A stretch of 9,163 nucleotides of DNA, from the NCBI GenBank assembly GCA_050248595.1, contig JBFWSB010000174.1, positions 1 to 9,163 on the forward strand. The letters run 5' to 3'. Under the pieces are notes generated by a model. That model worked only from the letters and a program-made list of their open reading frames with translations. It was not told the origin of the DNA and made no database searches. Both the position numbers and the translations under genes were made by a program. Position 1 is the stretch's first letter. Every line of letters begins with the position of its first letter. Source of the DNA: JAGWAZ01 sp050248595 (GTDB lineage Bacteria; Bacteroidota; Ignavibacteria; OLB7). Shown piece by piece: positions 4,309 to 9,163 of this stretch.

Positions 4309-6510
4309 CTACACGTTGAAGTACTTCGCCTCAGGGTGGTGTACCACCAACGCACTGGTCGACTGTTCAGGATCGAGCATGAACTCTTCTGTCAACTGAA
4401 TGCCTATACGTTCCGGGCGCAAAATCTCAAAGAGCTGTTGCTGGTCTTCTAAGTTTGGGCAGGCTGGATAACCGAAGGAGTAACGGCTCCCCCGATACCC
4501 CTGCGAGAAGAGCTTCCGAATATCTTCGGCATCCTGATCTGCGATCCCAAGTTCGATCCTCATCGACTTGTGCCAATACTCTGCTAAGGCTTCCGCAGTC
4601 TCAACGGAAAGACCGTGGAAGTATAGATAGTCGCTGTAGTTACCATCGGCGAAAAGTTTAGCAGTGTACTCGCTCGCCTTCTCCCCAACAGTCACGATGT
4701 GGAAAGGAATTACGTCAAACCCATCTTCGTCAACCGACCGGAAAAAATCGGAGAGGCAGAGGCGTCTACCACTCTGCTGACGAGGGAAATCGAACCACTG
4801 CCACTCTACCAAATCACTCTCAGCCTCTACGTTCCACTCACCGTACAACGCTTCCCCCTCTACCCCTTTAGGGCGATAGACAATCACTCGATTCCCGTCT
4901 GACTTGCAGGGGAAATAGCCGTAGACCACTTTCGGAACTAAGAGCGACTCCCGTTTCGCAACGAGCTTTAGCTCCTCGAACTTTGGATAGATTATCTTCT
5001 CAAGTTCCTCTCGGTACTCTTCTGCTGACCGCTTCCCCTTCTTGATTCCCCACTGTCCACGAATCAAGGCTACTTCGTTGATGTATTGGAAGATTTTGTC
5101 GAGAGGAATATTCTCTACCAAACGGGAACCGAAGAATGGAGGATGGGGAACTGGAATAGAACGGGCGACGTCGGAACGGAACGAGCTGTCGGAGGTTGGG
5201 GGGAGGGCATCTTCTTGGTCCCCAGCTCCACGCGTTACGCCAAGTCCCGGTTTTGCGAGGAGAACAGCTGGCTCTCCACTATTATTCTGTCTCCAAGAGA
5301 TAATCGTTTCTGCAAGTTCCGGCATCCGCTCGTCGTCTGGTGAAACAGCTTCAAATCCGATTCCCTTCCAGAGCATCACTCCGCGCTTGTCCGCAGAATC
5401 GGCTATGAGAAGAACGCGCACCCCAGAATTCTCACGACGAACATCGGCAACCATACCCCGCACAAGGTCGAGCACTGCTCCGGTCTTTCCCTGCTCGGCA
5501 ATAGTGCCAACACCTTGAAGGTAGACCAAATCTTCCTTCACCTGTACGATTCTTCCGCCACCAATTATCTGCTCTGCAAGTTCGGCAACCACCACATCGG
5601 AAAAGGGAGCATCTGCATAAGTTTTTGGGTCGGCCAAGAGATTGGCGAGGGCTTCTACCTCGGAGAGATCGGCAGCCGGGCGCACGGCAATCCCTCCCCG
5701 CTCCGTTAAACGTTGCTTTGCTTCTGCCGCTGCCTCGGCAACCTCGGCACTCTGCGTAGCAACCAGATCTACAGGTTCCCCAGCGGCGAGCCGATCCATG
5801 AAGTGAAGTCCGTCGAAGGCATCGGCGGCGTATGCAAGGTTTGTGCCGTAGATCCCCCGCAAATCTTCCTCAACGTAGCGCCGGTTTAGTGCAGCTCCAC
5901 CTAAAACAACCGGAAGGGAAATATCCCGGTCGCGCATGATTTGCAAGTTCTCTTTCATCACGAGGGTACTCTTCACCAGAAGACCACTCATGCCAATTGC
6001 ATCTGCTTTATGTTCTGCAACTGCCTCCAACATCTGCTCCACTGGAACCTTAATGCCGAGATTGACAACTCGATAGCCATTATTTGTCAGGATAATATCT
6101 ACCAAGTTCTTGCCGATGTCGTGCACATCCCCCTTCACTGTGGCAATCACCATTGTCCCCTTGGACCTATCCTCCGCCTTCTCCATGAATGACTCCAGAT
6201 AGGCAACCGCAGTCTTCATTGTCTCGGCAGACTGCAACACAAATGGAAGCTGCATTTTTCCTGCACCGAAGAGTTCCCCAACCACCTTCATTCCGTCGAG
6301 CAAGAACGTGTTGATGATGTCGAGAGGTGAGTGTTGTTTCAGTGCCTCGGCAAGGTCATCGTCCAGACCAATACGGTCACCATCAATGATGCGTCCCTTC
6401 AGCCGCTCCTCTACAGGAAGAGTTGAACGGTCAACTGTAGATGTTGAAGAGGTTTTGCCGTCGTAGTGCTCCATCAGAGCAACCAGCGGATCGAAGATCA
6501 GTTTGCGCAT
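4309..6510 (-). CDS. metH: B12-dependent methionine synthase, C-terminal half (cap, B12-binding, activation domains)
   Basis: This 733-residue protein matches only the back half of MetH, whose usual length is about 1200. The cap region (about 30-115) includes 'GKMQLPFVLQSAETMK' (84-99). The cobalamin-binding Rossmann domain (about 117-245) has the signature D128-x-H130-x-x-G133, in which the His is the lower ligand of cobalt, plus the S175-x-L and GG204-205 motifs. The C-terminal activation domain (about 445-733) contains the AdoMet-binding run RGSRYSFGYPACP (673-685) and ends in 'HHPEAKYF'. In full MetH the missing front half binds homocysteine and methyltetrahydrofolate. The first residues, 'LIFDPLVALMEHYDG', match the junction normally found after the folate domain, so the break falls at a domain boundary and looks like a split gene. 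Residues about 273-410 are an extra segment between the B12 and activation domains. No Shine-Dalgarno sequence is seen. The aroE-like gene lies 185 bases upstream in the same direction. Confidence 0.88.
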   Translation of the reverse strand: MRKLIFDPLVALMEHYDGKTSSTSTVDRSTLPVEERLKGRIIDGDRIGLDDDLAEALKQHSPLDIINTFLLDGMKVVGELFGAGKMQLPFVLQSAETMKTAVAYLESFMEKAEDRSKGTMVIATVKGDVHDIGKNLVDIILTNNGYRVVNLGIKVPVEQMLEAVAEHKADAIGMSGLLVKSTLVMKENLQIMRDRDISLPVVLGGAALNRRYVEEDLRGIYGTNLAYAADAFDGLHFMDRLAAGEPVDLVATQSAEVAEAAAEAKQRLTERGGIAVRPAADLSEVEALANLLADPKTYADAPFSDVVVAELAEQIIGGGRIVQVKEDLVYLQGVGTIAEQGKTGAVLDLVRGMVADVRRENSGVRVLLIADSADKRGVMLWKGIGFEAVSPDDERMPELAETIISWRQNNSGEPAVLLAKPGLGVTRGAGDQEDALPPTSDSSFRSDVARSIPVPHPPFFGSRLVENIPLDKIFQYINEVALIRGQWGIKKGKRSAEEYREELEKIIYPKFEELKLVAKRESLLVPKVVYGYFPCKSDGNRVIVYRPKGVEGEALYGEWNVEAESDLVEWQWFDFPRQQSGRRLCLSDFFRSVDEDGFDVIPFHIVTVGEKASEYTAKLFADGNYSDYLYFHGLSVETAEALAEYWHKSMRIELGIADQDAEDIRKLFSQGYRGSRYSFGYPACPNLEDQQQLFEILRPERIGIQLTEEFMLDPEQSTSALVVHHPEAKYFNV
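5281..5694 (-). other. GNAT-like insert domain inside the MetH protein
   Basis: This covers roughly residues 273-410 of the MetH-like protein. The segment reads like a GNAT fold: an opening strand IAVRPAADLSEVEAL (274-288), a central 'YLQGVGTIAEQGKTGAVLDLV' region (330-350, degenerate acetyl-CoA loop at 340-345), a helix, a strand 'VRVLLIADSADKRG' (364-377), and a closing 'LWKGIGFEAVS' (380-390) like the GNAT motif-B 'LYxxxGFxxV'. Canonical MetH has only a linker here. The call is pattern recognition only. Activity is doubtful because the R/Q-x-x-G-x-G/A loop is imperfect. Confidence 0.5.
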
Positions 6511-6695
6511 CGTGAGAAATTTGCAGTGTAATGTTGGGCGTATAATGTTCTATAAGAGAGGGGAGATAGTGCAGGAGGAAGAGTGCTCATCAACATTCGA
6601 ATTAAAGGTGATCGCAATGCCATGGCAACGATCTTCTCCACGACTGAACAATAATTAGGAGAGATGGCAACTGGAAGAGCCAAGTGACAACGCCC
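6511..6695. promoter_or_regulatory. metH upstream spacer with a 7-base direct repeat
   Basis: The 185 bases between the aroE-like gene and metH contain two copies of TAATGTT (plus strand 6529-6535 and 6543-6549) 14 bases apart, about 20-40 bases upstream of the metH start codon. Read on the minus strand they are AACATTA repeats flanking an AT-rich, -10-like patch. This could be an operator or the promoter core. No cobalamin or S-box riboswitch pattern is recognisable, and no remnant of the missing MetH half is present in any frame I read. Confidence 0.3.
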
Positions 6696-7520
6696 CTATT
6701 CCTCTCCTATAGCTCCTGTCAGCAATTCAAAAGCGGCTTCGATCTGCCGCTCCAATATCTGGTCACCACCGAGTATTGTGGCCCCAGCTTCTTCAGCATC
6801 TCGAAGCAATTTTGTCTTCCCCGGCTTGTTTACAACATCCAGAATAACTTGACCCGAGTGGAAGAGATCGGGGAGAGTAATTGGCGACTCCTCGCTATCT
6901 GGAGATTGGCCGATAGAGGTAGCGTTGATAATTAGTCGGGCTTCGGCAAGCTGATCTGCTATGTCGGGAGGGAATAGCTCGCAGGCTTCGATCACTGTGT
7001 CGGTCTTCGCACTACTCACCAGTTGCTTCAGTATCTGCGCGTGTTGTGTGTCGCGGGCAGCTATCGTTAAGTGCTTCACGCGGAAGTGACGCACCACAGC
7101 GTAGGCCGCAGCCCGTGCCATTACTCCGCCACCTAATATCACTGCACTCCGCTTGCCGAACTTATCGCTCCCGTCAGCCAACAGGTCAATAATCGCCTTT
7201 GCCTCAGTGTTGTGCCCTGTTGCCGTATCTCCGTCGAACGTGATCGTGTTAATCGTCCCAGTTCCGTGTGCTTCGTCCGACAGATAGTCAACCAAACCCC
7301 CAGCAGCCTCTCGAAGGCGACCAGTGAGATATGCCCCCCCAGCTTTCAACCGCCGGAGAGCTTCAATTGGATCGGCAATATCCTTTGCCTGAAAGTCAAA
7401 GAGAAGAAAACTCGCGTCCACATTCTTCTCTTCTGCTCTCTTCGCTAAGAGCGAATGGTAGATATTCTCTCCCCTCGGGTGGGTGAGAACGCCAAAGAGT
7501 TTTGTTGCGTGCGTAGTCAT
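6696..7520 (-). CDS. Shikimate dehydrogenase (AroE) family protein with altered catalytic residues
   Basis: This 274-residue protein has the length and two-domain plan of AroE, which reduces 3-dehydroshikimate with NADPH in aromatic amino-acid synthesis. The nucleotide-binding half is well kept: 'VILGGGVMARAAA' (127-139), 'INATSIGQ' (198-205), and the closing 'GGDQILERQIEAAFELLTG' (251-269) with the conserved Gln259. The substrate half is unusual. The family motif G-x-N-V-T-x-P-x-K-E reads G62-A-Y-L-T-G-R-L-R-E71, so the catalytic Lys is Arg70. The family N-T-D-G reads N104-T-E-A, so the catalytic Asp is Glu106. The N-terminal Ser-x-Ser that holds shikimate is not recognisable in 'LTHPRGENIYHS'. 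Asn91 of the 'NT' motif is retained. It may be a divergent enzyme with another substrate, or a weak AroE. It lies 80 bases after gltX in the same direction, with no Shine-Dalgarno sequence. I leave the symbol blank because the activity is uncertain. Confidence 0.8.
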   Translation of the reverse strand: MTTHATKLFGVLTHPRGENIYHSLLAKRAEEKNVDASFLLFDFQAKDIADPIEALRRLKAGGAYLTGRLREAAGGLVDYLSDEAHGTGTINTITFDGDTATGHNTEAKAIIDLLADGSDKFGKRSAVILGGGVMARAAAYAVVRHFRVKHLTIAARDTQHAQILKQLVSSAKTDTVIEACELFPPDIADQLAEARLIINATSIGQSPDSEESPITLPDLFHSGQVILDVVNKPGKTKLLRDAEEAGATILGGDQILERQIEAAFELLTGAIGEE

Positions 7521-7600
7521 TGCGGGGATTATCAGTTTTTCTTTTGGTCGACGTTGTTTTTACTACCAAGAACAAGAACACAAACGAGTGGACGAAAGTT

Positions 7601-9058
7601 CTATCCTTCAACCTTCGCTACGTAGTCTCGGAGACGTGTGATCGTCTTCTCTTGTCCGAGAACTTCCATGGTCTCAAACATCCCAGCACCAACCCGCTTT
7701 CCGGTAAGCGAAAGGCGAAGTGGGTGAATCAGTTTACCGGCACTCATTCCAAGTTCCTCGGCGTAGCCTCGGATTACCCCTTCGATCATCTCCGTCTTCC
7801 ACTCAATCGGCGCAAGTCCTTCCAAACGATCTGCCAATGCCTTCATCTGCTCACCGGTCTCCTCCTTCCACTGTTTGGCGTGATACTCTTCGTCGAAACT
7901 CGTCACCGGACCGAAAAGATAGTCGGCAAACTCCGGTACTTCGTGCAAGAAGTTAATCCGCTCCTTTACAAGTTCAACAACGGCAACGGCATAGGCTCGA
8001 TCAACCTCGGTGAACCCGGCCTCTGATAACATCGGCATCAGATCGTCTACCAATCGCTCTACCGGAAGCTGGCGTAAGTACATGCCGTTCATCCAGTTCA
8101 ACTTTTCGACATCGAAGATCGCTCCAGACTTGTTTACCTTCGTTAGTTCGAAGAGGTCGATCATCTCCTGAAGGGGGTAGATTTCCCGATCTGCTGTCGG
8201 GTTCCAGCCGAGGAGTGCGATAAAGTTGACCAGTGCTTCGGGAAGATATCCCTTCGTGACAAAGTCCTTTACCGACGTATCTCCATCTCTCTTTGAGAAC
8301 TTTTTTCTCTCCTTGTTCAGGATTAGAGGAAGGTGGGCAAACTCTGGCGGCTCCCAACCAAATGCTTGATAGAGAATAATATGTTTCGGCAGAGATGGAA
8401 GCCACTCTTCACCACGAATCACGTGCGTAATGTTCATCAGGTGGTCGTCGACGATATTAGCCAAGTGATATGTCGGGAATCCATCCGACTTCATCAGAAT
8501 CTGATCGTCGATCAGTCGGTTGGAGAAGACACTTTCGCCACGAACAAGGTCGTGTGTGCGGGTTTCGCCAGTAAGTGGAACGAAGAGACGAATCGTGTGC
8601 TCGGCTCCCTCTGCCAACAGACGCTTGGTCTCCTCTTCACCTAAAGTAAACTGGTTCCGCATTGAACTGCGGTCATACTTTGGCGCGACGCCAGCCTGCT
8701 GCTGCCGACCCCGCATTGCGTCGAGTTCCTCGGCAGTATCGAAGGCGTAGTAGGCAGTTCCCCGCTCAATCAGCATCTCGATATGCTCTCGATAAATATC
8801 GGTTCGCTCTGACTGACGGTAGGGACCAACCTCTCCACCAATTCCTGGTCCCTCATCAAATTCAATCCCAACCCAGCCGCACATTTTAATGAAGTCTTCT
8901 TCAGCTCCTTCAACAAACCGAGTACGATCTGTATCCTCAATGCGGAGAATCATCGTCCCCTTCATGTGGCGAGCAAAGAGGAAGTTATAGAGTGCTGCAC
9001 GGAGAGCACCTATGTGAAGGAATCCTGTTGGTGACGGAGCAAATCGAACGCGCGTCAT
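7601..9058 (-). CDS. gltX: Glutamyl-tRNA synthetase
   Basis: This 485-residue class I aminoacyl-tRNA synthetase is a normal full length for bacterial GltX. It charges tRNA(Glu) with glutamate in the cytoplasm, using ATP. It opens with VRFAPSPTGFLHIGALRAAL; the HIGH-type signature is H15-I-G-A18 and the glutamate-binding 'RIEDTDRTR' follows at 39-47. The second ATP motif, KMSKS-type, is K253-F-S-K-R-D-G-D260. The Rossmann insertion with 'LMKSDGFPTYHLANIVDD' (188-205) and 'THVIRGEEWLPS' (211-222) is intact. The region 'GYLPEALVNFIALLGWNP' (269-286) leads to the helical anticodon-binding C-terminal part. The ATG at 9056-9058 directly precedes the conserved N-terminal strand; no Shine-Dalgarno sequence is visible. 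It is upstream of the aroE-like gene. From the KFSKRDGD form, a discriminating or non-discriminating tRNA specificity cannot be told. Confidence 0.97.
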   Translation of the reverse strand: MTRVRFAPSPTGFLHIGALRAALYNFLFARHMKGTMILRIEDTDRTRFVEGAEEDFIKMCGWVGIEFDEGPGIGGEVGPYRQSERTDIYREHIEMLIERGTAYYAFDTAEELDAMRGRQQQAGVAPKYDRSSMRNQFTLGEEETKRLLAEGAEHTIRLFVPLTGETRTHDLVRGESVFSNRLIDDQILMKSDGFPTYHLANIVDDHLMNITHVIRGEEWLPSLPKHIILYQAFGWEPPEFAHLPLILNKERKKFSKRDGDTSVKDFVTKGYLPEALVNFIALLGWNPTADREIYPLQEMIDLFELTKVNKSGAIFDVEKLNWMNGMYLRQLPVERLVDDLMPMLSEAGFTEVDRAYAVAVVELVKERINFLHEVPEFADYLFGPVTSFDEEYHAKQWKEETGEQMKALADRLEGLAPIEWKTEMIEGVIRGYAEELGMSAGKLIHPLRLSLTGKRVGAGMFETMEVLGQEKTITRLRDYVAKVEG

Positions 9059-9163
9059 GAGAAATCTTGAAGTATGAGTTAGAAGTTAGAAGCCGAAAGT
9101 TCTACAAGGGTTCAGACCGTTGTGTAAACAGAACTTGGGCAACCACTATAAAAAAAGCGCACT
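9059..9163. promoter_or_regulatory. gltX upstream region, right edge of window
   Basis: This non-coding stretch precedes gltX. It contains a short tandem repeat, two copies of GTTAGAA (9078-9091), 20 bases upstream of the start codon. Near the edge is a run of seven A's (T's on the minus strand, about 9149-9156) that could be the tail of a terminator from a gene outside the window. I cannot assign a promoter with confidence. Confidence 0.3.

Noticed and set aside
5042..5518. 158-codon plus-strand frame opposite metH
   Set aside because: It is antisense to a well-conserved protein and is rich in Arg, Ser and Pro, as expected of a reverse-frame shadow.
6511..6695. Cobalamin or SAM riboswitch upstream of metH
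   Set aside because: I could not find the B12-box or S-box core patterns, and the spacer is short and unstructured by eye.
7520..8026. 168-codon plus-strand frame opposite gltX
   Set aside because: It is antisense to the conserved C-terminal part of GltX and has no domain signal.

Overview
The window is bacterial chromosomal DNA with moderate base composition. All recognisable genes except one lie on the minus strand. Housekeeping genes (gltX, an aroE-family gene, the B12 half of metH, and the start of a DEAD-box helicase gene) flank an accessory locus of phage-tail-collar-like genes. The lineage cannot be fixed from sequence alone. The GltX signature (KFSKRDGD), the style of the MetH activation domain and the absence of Shine-Dalgarno motifs before the housekeeping genes suggest a Bacteroidota/Chlorobiota-type (FCB group) bacterium. 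This is an inference.

Layout, left to right. Positions 1-157 (minus) hold the first 52 codons of a DEAD/DEAH-box helicase with a recognisable Q motif. Positions 446-763 (plus) encode a 105-residue DUF6916-like protein, followed by a hairpin over its stop codon and a good intrinsic terminator near 847-891. Positions 988-1118 hold a candidate dispersed inverted repeat (REP/MITE-like). Positions 1176-1649 (minus) encode a small GNAT acetyltransferase. A long, nearly perfect hairpin at 1823-1867 separates it from three tandem paralogous genes (1928-2449, 2534-3055, 3139-3660, minus). Each encodes a 173-residue tail-collar protein of the microcystin-dependent-protein (MdpB/COG4675) type. Positions 3661-4308 hold no convincing gene. 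Positions 4309-6510 (minus) encode a 733-residue MetH-like protein with cap, B12-binding and activation domains but no homocysteine or folate domains. It carries an extra stretch that reads like a degenerate GNAT fold. Positions 6696-7520 (minus) encode an AroE-family dehydrogenase whose catalytic Lys and Asp appear replaced. Positions 7601-9058 (minus) encode glutamyl-tRNA synthetase.

How the parts may work together. The DUF6916 protein, the GNAT and the three collar proteins form a small accessory module with no capsid, tail-tube, baseplate, integrase or lysis genes beside it. It is therefore better read as a domesticated or stand-alone collar system than as a prophage. The GNAT might modify its partners, but that is speculation. 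On the housekeeping side, gltX, the aroE-like gene and metH run in the same direction with 80-185 base gaps and may be partly co-transcribed, although they serve different pathways. The metH half needs a separately encoded homocysteine/folate-binding half to make methionine, and none is visible here.
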